Below are positions 36,316 through 45,772 of a DNA stretch of 64,000 nucleotides, in pieces. A program made the position numbers and the translations under genes. How positions within the stretch are numbered: the first letter of the stretch is position 1; each line of letters begins with the position of its first letter. The notes under the pieces were generated by a model, which saw only the letters and a program-made list of their open reading frames with translations, ran no database searches and was not told where the DNA came from. Origin of the DNA: Apiosordaria backusii (taxonomy: Eukaryota; Ascomycota; Sordariomycetes; Sordariales; Lasiosphaeriaceae); assembly GCA_030549205.1 (NCBI GenBank), contig JAUKTV010000014.1, positions 1,054,001 through 1,118,000 on the forward strand, written 5' to 3'.

Positions 36316-36524
36316 TATTACGGCCCTAGTATATTCTATTAGTTTATAACCTGCCCTGCTCTTTACCCTATACTAAGCCTATTTCAGAAGTAGAGCATCT
36401 GTTTATTTTGCTTATAAGGCTGCGGCCTAAGCAATTCCTTTTTTCTTTTCTTCTTTAGATTAAAATCCTATAAATCAGCCATTACTTACTTGTGCCTTGC
36501 CTTGCGTAATACGCTGCCCTTACA
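36316..36524 (+). repeat. Gypsy 3' LTR, 209 bp
   Basis: Begins TATTACGGCCC (TG changed to TA) and ends CCCTTACA. It has the same length as the 5' copy, and the sequences differ only by C/T and G/A. Confidence 0.94.
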
Positions 36525-36529
36525 ATAGG
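36525..36529. repeat. Target-site duplication of the gypsy element, right copy (ATAGG)
   Basis: Matches 27452-27456 exactly. The interrupted copia sequence resumes after it. Confidence 0.93.
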
Positions 36530-36670
36530 TATACCCTAAACTTAATAAATATTATAGAATAGAGTAGAACGGTAGTATTATAAAAAGAAAAGAAATTCGG
36601 AAGAAAATAGGCTTTAAGTTTATAGTAATAAGTACCTAACAGCCTTAAGTAAGGCGTTAGCTAAAAGGTA

Positions 36671-36823
36671 TATTAAATTAGTATAGAAGGCTTACTATTA
36701 GGGAAATTAAGACCTTAGTAGTAGAACTTAAGCTATATAGTTCGGAAGCCTATACTTATTTGGACTTCCCTCTAATATATAATACTAGATTTAATAGAGT
36801 TTTGCCTATAGTATTGTTCTACA
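36671..36823 (+). repeat. Copia 3' LTR, 153 bp, more strongly mutated
   Basis: It has the same length as the 5' LTR; the start has changed from TGTCAG to TATTAA by G-to-A and C-to-T changes. It ends TTCTACA and is followed by the GTACC duplication. Confidence 0.93.
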
Positions 36824-36828
36824 GTACC
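36824..36828. repeat. Target-site duplication of the copia element, right copy (GTACC)
   Basis: Matches 21772-21776 exactly. Confidence 0.93.
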
Positions 36829-38712
36829 CTCTGTTGAAATACAGCACTTAGTTGTGGACTTTACAGTGTATTTTGGCCTGTAACCTACAGGGCCAACAAC
36901 AACTAATGGCTTGGAATCACAGCGCTCACCAACACTCTGCCACGGCAATCGCAGTGGTCTTCGGACCCCTGAAGCAGCCCGAAGCCCCGGGCGGTTAGCT
37001 CACTGCAACGGTGAAACGTTAGCGCCCTGCACCCTGTAAACGGCTTCCGGCTAGCGCACTCAACAGTTAGACTTGGCCAGCCGGCCAAGTCTGCAGCTAG
37101 CGGACTCAACGGGCATTCAGGCCCTGCAGCTAGCGGACTCAACGGGCATTCAGGCCCTGCAGCTAGCGGACTCAACGGGCATTCGGGCCCTGGAACGGAG
37201 AGAGGTTCGGAGAGCGATACAGGGCCAAAGACCTATAATAGGTCTTGTCCCTCGCGACTGTTCACTGTGATATTTTCCTAGCTAATAAGTCAATTCAATA
37301 TACTGGTTCACCACATCTTACAGTGCCTCACAAGCCTATGTTACAGTGTCTACCTTCTATATATTGCAGGGCATCGCCCCTGTAATCCATATTCCTTCAG
37401 TGCCCAGCCACTGTCGTATGCTGCAGACAAAGCCCTCTTCGATCTCAGTGTTCTGCGCCGTTCCCTGCACAGGTCTATACCTATAAGCCTGTGAGACACC
37501 TATCTTAATACCCTCTATACAGTAGCCAGTTTATCTAACTATCAGAGTTGCTGCACGGTATCTACCTGGGTCAATTGACCTGTTTTAAATGGCCTACTGC
37601 CCAGGCCACCTGCACCTTCTTCCTTAGGGCCCTGCACCTTCTACGCCTGGCCATTACTGGCCAATCAGCTTAATCTATTTTTCACTGCACACGCGCCCTC
37701 GTTCAATTGCAGCCTTATTTAATTGCGCTCGTTCAATTGCACTCGTTCAATTATACGTACATGCGTATGTATCGCGATGCACTTTGTACTTTAAAATCGC
37801 ATGCAACCTCCCTATTATTTTCTATAGAAAAAAGCTTCTTCAGATATATCAGCGATGATATTTTTATGTAAGGCTATATTGTACGCGCAAGACTGATGTA
37901 TAAGTTATGGTATAAATGAGGGATTTTGGTGAGTTTTTCTGGGCTTAGGCTATATTAGATATAGTAGGTGTGCAGGTAAGTCACGTGATATAGGTCCTGG
38001 TGTAATTAAGTCATGTGACCTGAAATCTTACCCGGGCTTAGGCCCACTTTCCACCCTAGCTGGGCCCACTTTAAATTTTCTGTGGAGCTACTCTGACAGT
38101 TAGACAAACTGGTCACCGTACCTCTATCCGATATTACTAAGTATGACTTGTGCTGAACGTCCAGAGGTCCAAGCGTCAATTTACTCGCACGCCACATCAG
38201 TGGATACTCTAAACAAAATAGCTTTATCCGCATATGGCATATGTAGTGTATGTAGATACACTTACCTAGCGAAGGCACGCTAATCGGGCAAGTCATCACT
38301 CTTCTCTGCCCTCTTCCTTGCATTCTTTCACAACAGCTTATTTGCGGCAAGTATGCCTGAAATTCCAACCAATAAAAGCTCCCAGAGCGCTCTCGGATCC
38401 TCTGGATGTCTGGTGCGACGACATCAAGCTGCTCGACAACATCCTTCGAGGGAGACCGCAGATGAAAACCCAGCGAACCGCTGTCAAGTGTCAACTGATC
38501 CCCCCAAGACTCTAAAGACATCGATGTCCCGAAATTGCGCAGCAGAACATCATCATCATCGTGGACACATGGCACCAGGCGACATTTGAATAACGAAATT
38601 TTGAACCCGAATCCTATCTATCTTACATGTACAAAGCAGGTACCTTACCTACCTACCTAAGTAGCAATTCCCACGACCAACCTCGTTCAACCCACTGGCA
38701 CAATCCATCCCG
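36829..38712. other. GC-normal DNA right of the transposon nest, no confident gene
   Basis: Base composition returns to normal right after the copia target duplication. The stretch includes a 33-bp tandem repeat (listed separately) and short CGTTCAATTGCA-like repeats near 37.69-37.75 kb. A minus-strand frame at 38006-38575 has a few sensible-looking segments but no recognisable domain. It may be a relic. Confidence 0.4.
37091..37189. repeat. Three tandem copies of a 33-bp GC-rich unit
   Basis: Units begin CTGCAGCTAGCGGACTCAAC and lie at 37091-37123, 37124-37156 and 37157-37189. The copies are nearly identical; the third differs by one transition (CAGG to CGGG). The unit is a multiple of three and reads as an 11-residue repeat on the minus strand, but no gene is supported. 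These copies are not RIP-mutated. Confidence 0.93.
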
Positions 38713-39732
38713 TCACAAATACCTCCCCGTCCTCCAAGAAAACGCCTCCGCCCCACTCATCCTCCTCTCAATCCCCTCCACCGCCCTCCTCAATGACCTA
38801 TTTTTATCATCCCCCCCATCCCCCGTCACCACCTCCCCAACCAACTTGAGAAACTCCACCTCCCACGCCCTCACAAGCGCAACGCACAACCCCCTCGCGG
38901 CCGTGACACTAATATTCGCCTCCTCAGCCAAGACCGCCACCCCATTGACCAACGCCCCGCCCTTATTATTCCTCTGGGATGCCTTCCACTCCCTCTCAAA
39001 GGAAAAGACATCGTTCAAAATACTCACATGGTAATTCGCGAGCTTTTCCAACGGGCGCAATACCTGTCTTTCTTGGGCTGTGATGGTGGAGGAGAGGGAC
39101 GGGTCGGTCCAGTAGAGGAGCTCGACGCAGATGGGCATGCCGACGTCTGTTTCCCTGAATATTAAATACTCTTTCAGGGAGGAGAGGGAGGATGGACCAC
39201 CGCGGGAGGGGATACAGTGGCAGTCGAGCATAGCTAGGTATGCCTCTAGTATTGGGGCGCTGTTGGGGTAGGTGGAGAATTTGGCAAAGAGGTTGGCGTG
39301 CATGGTGTCGATGTTTGTTTTGGGGATAAAGGTCGTGGGGGAGGAGACCAGCGTGTGGAGGGAGGAAACGATGGCGGCGTTGGTGGAGAGGGTTTGTTTG
39401 TCGAAGTGGTCTGCTAGGTTGTTAGTGGTGTCTTTGTGAGTTATGGGGAGGGTGAACGGGGACTGACCATCCATGAGGAAGCCCAAAAGAAGGAGCTCAC
39501 AGGCGAGTTTGACGCGTTCTGTCTCGCCTGTGGGGAACATGAAGAGGACGACTTCGCTGAGTTTCCAACTGATGAAGGCCTGTTTGTGCTTTTCTGAGGG
39601 CCATTCCCAGGTGTTGACGAGGTATGCCATGACATCGCGGTCGATTTGCTCGTGGTCGGGGTGGAGGACTGCTTCGGAGAGGATGGAAGGGGGGATGATG
39701 GATTTGAGGGGGTGTGTTGGTGTGCTGTGCAT
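38713..39732 (-). CDS. Class I terpene synthase (sesquiterpene-cyclase-like)
   Basis: Predicted to ionise a prenyl diphosphate, probably farnesyl diphosphate, and cyclise it in the cytosol. Two exons, 39732-39468 and 39410-38713, give 320 aa, usual for small fungal terpene cyclases. The 57-nt intron (donor GTCAGT, branch CACTAAC, acceptor TAGCAG) keeps the frame whether or not it is spliced. Splicing creates the metal-binding motif DDHFD (Asp88, Asp89, Asp92). The second metal site is NDVFSFERE (Asn221, Ser225, Glu229). The diphosphate sensor arginine is in IFRETDVG. The C-terminus ends in the RY pair (SWRTGRYL). No other cluster gene is adjacent, so the product cannot be guessed. Confidence 0.9.
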   Translation of the reverse strand: MHSTPTHPLKSIIPPSILSEAVLHPDHEQIDRDVMAYLVNTWEWPSEKHKQAFISWKLSEVVLFMFPTGETERVKLACELLLLGFLMDGQSPFTLPITHKDTTNNLADHFDKQTLSTNAAIVSSLHTLVSSPTTFIPKTNIDTMHANLFAKFSTYPNSAPILEAYLAMLDCHCIPSRGGPSSLSSLKEYLIFRETDVGMPICVELLYWTDPSLSSTITAQERQVLRPLEKLANYHVSILNDVFSFEREWKASQRNNKGGALVNGVAVLAEEANISVTAARGLCVALVRAWEVEFLKLVGEVVTGDGGDDKNRSLRRAVEGIERRMSGAEAFSWRTGRYL

Positions 39733-40878
39733 GTTGGGCGGGTGTTGTTGGTCTCGGTTACAACGACCTGTGAGTTTGAGAATGTAAGGTAGTGATCGTT
39801 TTTGAGTAATGAAATGCTTGATGTTGATACTGATATTGACTCCATCTCAGCATACAGCCTTCACTTCTTATATCCCCCTACTACCCTACTCTTCACTGCC
39901 ACAGCAATACCCGACCTACCTCAAAACCACCTCCCGAACTAGCGGTAACCGCCCCAGCTGAATCCCCCCCATCTGTCACCGACTCCATCATTAACCCCGT
40001 ACTCAGGACATATGCACTGTTACCCTCCATATCTGATGTCTCCGTGGTTCCTACAGTGGTCTTCAGCTACTGGTAAACCCCGAACCGGAGATAAGTTACC
40101 ACAGCGGAATTCATCCGAACCCAGCAGGTAGGGCACAGCCGCCCACCTCATGCCGTGCAACCACTATCGATCCCTTTGCGTGTTGTACCTGTTTAGCCAC
40201 CGCACACACCCAACTCGGAATCACCGGATACGGACGGGCACTAATGCCCCCTAATGGCGGATATTTAGCTGCGTCTTCGGCTGCATTGGTACCTTGGCAT
40301 GCCTCGTGGGATGTATTTCAATCTTGTTTCAGCTGTTTTGATCGATTGCGGGTGCGGGCGGGAGGGGATTGTTTGGTTGGTGACTGATGTGAAGTTGGTC
40401 CAGACTGCGCGCATGGACAGAGAAGCAAGACAAACAAGTTCAAGTGGGTGCGTTGATGGTGTTTGATGGGCGTGATGGAGTAATGGCAGGCCATCGATTT
40501 GTCTTTCTTGTTGATGTCCGTGTGTTTGACCAATGATATATATCCGTCTGTCTGTCTCTCTATTTGTCTAACCGCTTTTCCGTCGTTCGACGGTCATAAT
40601 ACATAATGTCTTTGTCAACGTTGGGCCCTTTTACAATTCAACCGCAGTTTATACTTTGCTGATTACCTCCACCTCACATCATCCAATCTCTTCATCTCTC
40701 ATCCCTTCATCCCAGCCCAAGACTTTTCGTAGTAATCATCATTTCACCTAATTAACCCACCCCCAAACCCCCTCCTCCAACAACCTCCTTCCGCTCTCCC
40801 CAATATCATCCCCCACCTCCGGCGGCCAACCCTCCCCGCCTCTACCCCCATCATCCTCCGTCCCATACCAAAAAAGCA
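39733..40878. other. Intergenic region upstream of the terpene synthase
   Basis: Contains the promoter of the minus-strand terpene synthase. Small frames (for example 40318-40533) lack recognisable content. I see no repeat or RNA gene. Confidence 0.4.
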
Positions 40879-41791
40879 TCACACTCCTCTCACTCCCCCC
40901 TCGAACAACACCACCCCCTCCTTCTCCTCCTTTGTTTCCCTCCAATGATTCCCCCACGTCTTTTTATCCCTATCCAACACCCCCAGCCCCGACTCCATAA
41001 CCTGCACCTTGTAACTCAACTCATCCGCCCATCTCCCATCCGGCACCAAAATGTCGTTGATTAGGAAATGTATCTGGTTGTTGACTGGATCCCGGTAGGA
41101 GAAATATGGCCCGGCGAGGAAAGTTGATTGCACGATGCTGCCGTGGGTACGGGTGAATAACACTAGTGCTTTGTACCGCTTGTGAAAAGGGGTTCCGAGG
41201 GGGAGGGAGAGGATGAATGGGCGGATGGGGGTGTTCGGGCGGATTATGTGATTTTTCGGGGGAGAATGGTGTGAAGGACCCGGCCGGGTTTGGTGACGAC
41301 AGGAGGGAGGAGGGTGGGTGGGGTGGCGAGGGGCGGTGGTGATGGTTCTGGGGTTGTGGGAGGGGGAGAAGACATGTCGTTGTTATCGAGGGGATGGCTT
41401 GTTCTTGTGGATGGGTTGATGGGGGGTATGCAGGGCGCGAGATGGTTGGTCGGCAGGTGGGGGCGGATACTGGTGGGTAGGGAGGCTGGAAGGTGTGCTG
41501 CTGCTGCTGCGGTGGCGGTAACGGAGCCGTTGGAGATCTTGGGACAGGAGACTGCGGGACGGCAGACGACGTCGATGCCTTGGTTGACGGGGTGGGTGCA
41601 TGATCGGTGGGTGGATGGGTACCGATCGGTCGGGGGTGCGGTGGGGGTGAGGCTGGCCGAGTTGATGCGATGTGCGGCTGGGATATGGCTTGACTTGTGG
41701 TGGGAGGTCGAAGAGTATGGTTAGGAGGGCGACAATTGAAATCGGGAAGTGACTGGATGTGCGTGTAGAGATGCGGGTCGATATTGTCCAT
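40879..41791 (-). CDS. Proline-rich unknown protein with a conserved-looking C-terminal part; frame break between them
   Basis: An ATG at 41791 starts a very proline- and histidine-rich region (MDNIDPHLYTHIQSLPDFNC...) with short PPHP, PQQQQ and SPP runs. A second frame, open from about 41382 and running to 40879, holds folded-looking sequence: IIRPNTPIRPFILSLPLGTP, ALVLFTRTHGSIVQSTFLAG and HFLINDILVPDGRWADEL. The two frames differ by one base and overlap. An intron I could not place, or an indel, must join them, or they are separate. I do not recognise the family. Confidence 0.4.
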
Positions 41792-42208
41792 GACGGTTAA
41801 TGTGATGAAAAGATGCGGATGCTGATGATACCCGAGGAGAAAAGAGACCAACCATCTGCCGCAGAAGACATAATTTGACGGTTGAAACCTTAATCGCAGC
41901 ATGACAACCACATGCCAGCTAACATGCCTACCTAGAGTTTGGATGACTCAGCCAAACCCCTTTACCCCTATTTTTTCAAAGGTGGGGCGTGTTGTTACCG
42001 GTTCCGGTGGAACAAAGACCGACCTTGATCAGCTCTTCTTTACGTCGTCGACTGCTATGAAAAGGTCGAGACGCAGTCCCAAATGTGCCAGTTCGTTTTT
42101 GACATGATACTCAAACACAATAGCAGAACAGCCAAGCTACACGACCACAATGCATTCGCAAACTATATTTGTTGAGCATCCTATGCTCTACCCTCCAATT
42201 TGGTAGTT

Positions 42209-43541
42209 AGACTACGACGAGCCATCGGAGGAGCCAGCAGATAGCACCTTCACATCCCAGGACACTGATATATCAGAGAGAGCAAGAGAGAGAAACGAAT
42301 GGATTGAAGATGCCGTGGCCGAGACTCAGGCAAAGAACCCGAACTATCAACCAACAAGAACAGGGTCGTTAACACCTCCTGGGCTAAATCTTGAGCTTTC
42401 AGACAGCGAAGACGAGGCCGACGCGGTGGGCGTGGGGGCTCCTTCTAGTGGTCCTCGTCAACCACCTGATTTGGATGCTCCACCAAACAATCCATATGGC
42501 CCAGGAGAGACGCTCTTCCACCGCGTAAAACGAGTCTACATCGACCCGTCATTCATGGATGACCCGAAGCCTTGGGTACGCTGTGGCATCTGTCTCGACT
42601 ACATCCTCACCTTCATGGATGACAGCTACCGCGAGCCGGTCCCAGACCGCAGACACCCAAGACGGCGCCCAAGACGGCGCCAATTTCAACACAAAGATGC
42701 AAACATAGGTTGCTTTCTAGTCTGCGGGCATATGTTCTGTGTGACATGCCTGCTCGGATACATCACAGACACCAACAACAAGCGCGAAAGAGCACAAAGC
42801 CCCGGGTCGCGTCCACCCCAGCGTTGCCCGCTTTGCCGCCAGAAGCTTCGTTATCACGCACCGAAGTGCGGCGCTCGCGCTCTGCTCGTGGCCTACCGGA
42901 TCCCGTACTGGCCACACGGCTTTCCAACTGAACACTGGCACCGGTGGGTGAAACCAACGGGGGAAATGAGCATTTTGGGCATGTTGCGGCGTTTGTTGCC
43001 AGACATGATCCCGCCGACCATGCAGGAGCAGGAATTCAGGAGCACCGATCACGTTCCCACTCGATGTTCCTCATGCATCAAACGGGAACGCTACAATCTG
43101 CGAAACATCGTACACATTGGCCTAAAGGAAGGAAAACCCTGGTTCAGAATAATGAAGGCGATAATGCATCCGAGCCTGCAGATTCCAGAGGAGGAGCTCA
43201 CGACCTTGTACAACTATGAACCCTATCACGGAGAGCGGAGAAAAGCATTGCAATGGTACTCTACCCAACGGGATTATGACATCGCTTACTTGATGGACAA
43301 GTCGCCCACGTGGGGTGGAATCTTCCACGGCCCAGGGTGGAGGCTGGAGAGCTCTGGGTCCCGAGAGACTAGAGATATTGACCCACCGTGGGAATGGAAC
43401 CAAAGGCACGGCATAAAAAGTCAAGATCGGATAGTTTGGCTCCTTCATTCCGAAGATAGAGAAGCTGTACAAAACAATAGACGACGCACAAAAACCTGCC
43501 GGAGACGCTGCCGGAGAACGCCGCGACCCCGTTCGTGCTAA
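42209..43541 (+). CDS. RING-finger protein (C3HC4), start exon not resolved
   Basis: Likely an E3 ubiquitin ligase or other RING protein. The open frame begins just after a TTTGGTAG that could be a splice acceptor, and there is no in-frame ATG before the RING, so a short upstream exon is probably missing. The N-terminal part is acidic and disordered. The RING spans about 42580-42850: CGIC, a long basic insert (PRRRPRRRQ), CGHMFCVTC, a second disordered insert, then CPLC. Behind it come a CSSCIKRERYN pair and a 200-residue unknown region. The tail is strongly basic (RRRTKTCRRRCRRTPRPR), possibly nuclear. Substrates are unknown. Confidence 0.75.
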
Positions 43542-43873
43542 TCTCCTCGACCAGATAGGAATTCAGTTCGCCCGCTCTCTTCGCAGCATCCGTTAAGAAA
43601 TTGTCGCGGTCCGCGGGCAGCGCATTTGTACGCAAGCTGATGAATCAAGCGGCTTACAAATCCTAGCTTAGATTTCCCAATGACTCGGATCTTGGCATGA
43701 ACCCCACTGTGGATGTCTTCATCGGCCCCCAGCACCACCAACAACCACCAAGTGACGTCGAAAAACGTCACCAACCGGGCGTAGCTACCCCACCGTCTTT
43801 GTCAGGCCGACAGAGATATAAACACCACCGTCTACCCCCCGAATTCACCTCACCTCCACCATCAGCTGCCATC

Positions 43874-43911
<38 letters not shown>
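43874..43911. repeat. (ACG)n trinucleotide microsatellite
   Basis: About 12-13 copies of ACG lie in the probable 5' leader of the oxidoreductase gene, 55 bp upstream of its ATG. Confidence 0.95.
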
Positions 43912-43966
43912 AATACCAGGTAACAACATCCACATCATCTCCCTCCCAAGAGAAAAAACCTCCAAA

Positions 43967-45042
43967 ATGTCCGACAAAGTGCAAAACAAAACCCTCCTCT
44001 TCAAGAAGATCCCCACCGGCGTCCCCGTCCCAGGGGAACACCTCGCCGTGGAACCTCTGGACTTTGATCTCAACCCCCCAAAGGCGGCCTCACAGTCTCG
44101 GTCCTCTCGGCCTCCTACGACCCCTACCTCCGCGGCAAGATGCGCGACCCCAGCGTCAAGTCTTACTCCCCGCCGTTTCTGGTGGGTCACCCCATTACCA
44201 ACGACACCGTCTCCAAAGTGATCCGCTCCGACTCCCCAGACTACAAAGAGGGCGACCTCATCGTCGCCTACCTCCCTCTCGCCGAGTACGCCCACCTCAC
44301 CGCCGAGCAGCTCAAAGACGGCACCATCCGCCGCCGCGTGGACATCAAAAACTCCAAAATCGGCAAAGACCTCGGTCTCTTCCTCGGTCCTTTGGGAATG
44401 CCCGGTCTGACCGCCTGGTCCTCCTTCTACGAAATCGGCCAGCCAAAGAAGGGCGAGACCATCTTCATTTCCTCCGCTGCCGGCGCGGTAGGCCAAGCCG
44501 CCGGCCAAATCGCCAAGCGCGAGGGGCTCAAGGTCATTGGTTCCGTCGGCAGCGATGAAAAGCTCGACTTCATCGTCAACGAGCTCGGCTTCGACGGCGG
44601 GTTCAACTACCACAAGGAAAGAGCCCGCGACGCGCTCAAGAGGCTCGCCCCAGAGGGGATTGACATTTACTTTGAGAATGTCGGCGGTGAGCAGCTCAAG
44701 GACGCGATTGACGCGATGAATGACTTCGGAAGGATTATTGCGTGCGGTATGATTAGCCAGTATAACATTCCCGAGGAGGAGAGGTATGGGGTCAACAACT
44801 TGTATCTGGTGGTGAGCAAGAGGATTACCATGAGGGGGTTTATTGTGTATGATAAGGGCTTTGGGGATAAGTATGCAGAGGAGCATCAGCAGAAGATGCA
44901 GGAGTGGCTGGCGGATGGGAGCTACAAGGCGAAGTTGAGTGTGACGGAGGGGATTGATAATGCGGCGGAGGGGTTTGTGGGCATGTTGCAGGGTAAGAAC
45001 TTTGGCAAGGCGGTGCTGAAGATTAAGGATTTGGATGAGTAG
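43967..45042 (+). CDS. NADP-dependent medium-chain oxidoreductase (prostaglandin/leukotriene reductase-like), one-base frameshift
   Basis: Family members reduce alkenal or enone double bonds with NADPH and do not use zinc. The start is at 43967 (MSDKVQNKTLLFKKIPTGVP). The frame is lost at the C6 run 44074-44079 and recovered one base off. The downstream frame gives the family's GGLTVSVLSASYDPYLRGKM block and runs to 45042, about 358 aa in all. The nucleotide fold shows ISSAAGAVGQAAGQIAK and VIGSVGSDEKLDFI, followed by YFENVGGE. No catalytic or structural zinc cysteines are seen, as expected. Either one C is missing from the assembly or the gene is broken; the rest is intact, which favours the former or a very recent event. 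Confidence 0.85.
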
Positions 45043-45772
45043 ATGGGTGGATTTGTTTTTGTCCTGAGGCGCAAACCAGATAGAATGAAACCTTGGATTG
45101 AGTACAAATAGGCGTCAATCGACTGCGTTGTTGGATGAAAATAGCATGGTCATGGTTGTTGATCTCGATGTGTGTGACTTGGACTTACAGCACCAATGGC
45201 AGCATGTCACCTTCCTAATTTGGCTTTTAATGCAGCAATTAAAAGCTTTAGCCGTGTTGAAATCCTTCCAGAAATTGAAGGGTCGGGTCTTGTCTCACTG
45301 GTCCAGACTGCCTGTGCTGTCTGTTCGGTCAGGTAGTTGAATTGATGCAGGCGACTTTTGGGGCTGACTGTCTTGCATGTGTGCATATGCCCAAAGGCAG
45401 GATCTCGATGCATGATGGCATAGCTGCACCAAGGCCATGGAACATGTAAACATTTACGAGTAGAAAGCCTGTTTATATTGGTTGCTGAACACACTAGTGG
45501 CAAGAGCACCATCATGAAGCACGAAACAAATTAATGGCATGTGATAGGTAAATAGTCTTTTTGTAGACTACTAAAACCAAAAAATCCAAATCCTATTTTC
45601 CAAGCAAAACAGACCACAAGGAATTAAATAATAATAACACGATATCCCTCCTCACGGAAATGATCCAACAATGTAATATCTACCCTTTTCCAGATTCCAC
45701 CCCCCGAATGTTGGATGCATATCCATCCGCCAAAGAAAAGTTTACTCTCAAAATCCATCAGTACCCAACTCT
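45043..45772. other. Intergenic region between convergent genes
   Basis: The region lies between the 3' ends of the plus-strand oxidoreductase and the minus-strand large gene. It is moderately AT-rich toward 45.55-45.66 kb. I see no gene or repeat. Confidence 0.4.

Larger units (their letters stand above)
27457..36524 (+). mobile_element. RIP-mutated Ty3/gypsy chromovirus inserted into the copia element
   Basis: LTRs of 209 bp (27457-27665 and 36316-36524) are flanked by ATAGG on both sides (27452-27456, 36525-36529). The insertion sits just after the copia RNase H region. Decayed plus-strand domains run in gypsy order. A gag with a zinc-knuckle remnant (CYKC...) lies near 31.86 kb. Reverse transcriptase near 33.1-33.6 kb has a degenerate LYIDYYKLNAFIKKNGY block. 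RNase H and integrase regions lie between 33.9 and 35.5 kb. A degenerate chromodomain (EEWKVN then YKYYSKL) is near 35.77-35.9 kb. The gag region is split by a third element. Total 9.07 kb, of which 2.1 kb is the inner insertion. Confidence 0.95.
21777..36823 (+). mobile_element. RIP-mutated Ty1/copia LTR retrotransposon, interrupted by nested insertions
   Basis: Both LTRs are 153 bp (21777-21929 and 36671-36823), flanked by the perfect 5-bp target duplication GTACC (21772-21776 and 36824-36828). Removing the inserted element leaves about 6.0 kb, a normal copia size. Although full of stops, the plus strand still shows copia domains in the copia order. An integrase core (GFKYLIFFINYYSKITFLYYF-like) lies near 24.4 kb. 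Reverse transcriptase with a FDLKILQYDVINAF-like block is near 26.1 kb. RNase H with an INWKSL-AYIIKLFSNIVS-like block is near 26.9 kb. Nearly all CpA is gone, as expected from RIP. The element is not functional. Confidence 0.95.

Noticed and set aside
37091..37189. CRISPR-like array
   Set aside because: Direct tandem repeats without spacers in a fungal genome; not a CRISPR.
36903..37270. Small genes on either strand near the 33-bp repeat
   Set aside because: The frames are produced by the repeat, whose length is a multiple of three; the flanks show no motif.
43768..44886. 372-codon minus-strand frame
   Set aside because: Antisense to the oxidoreductase, whose conserved motifs are clear; it is a GC-rich codon-bias shadow.
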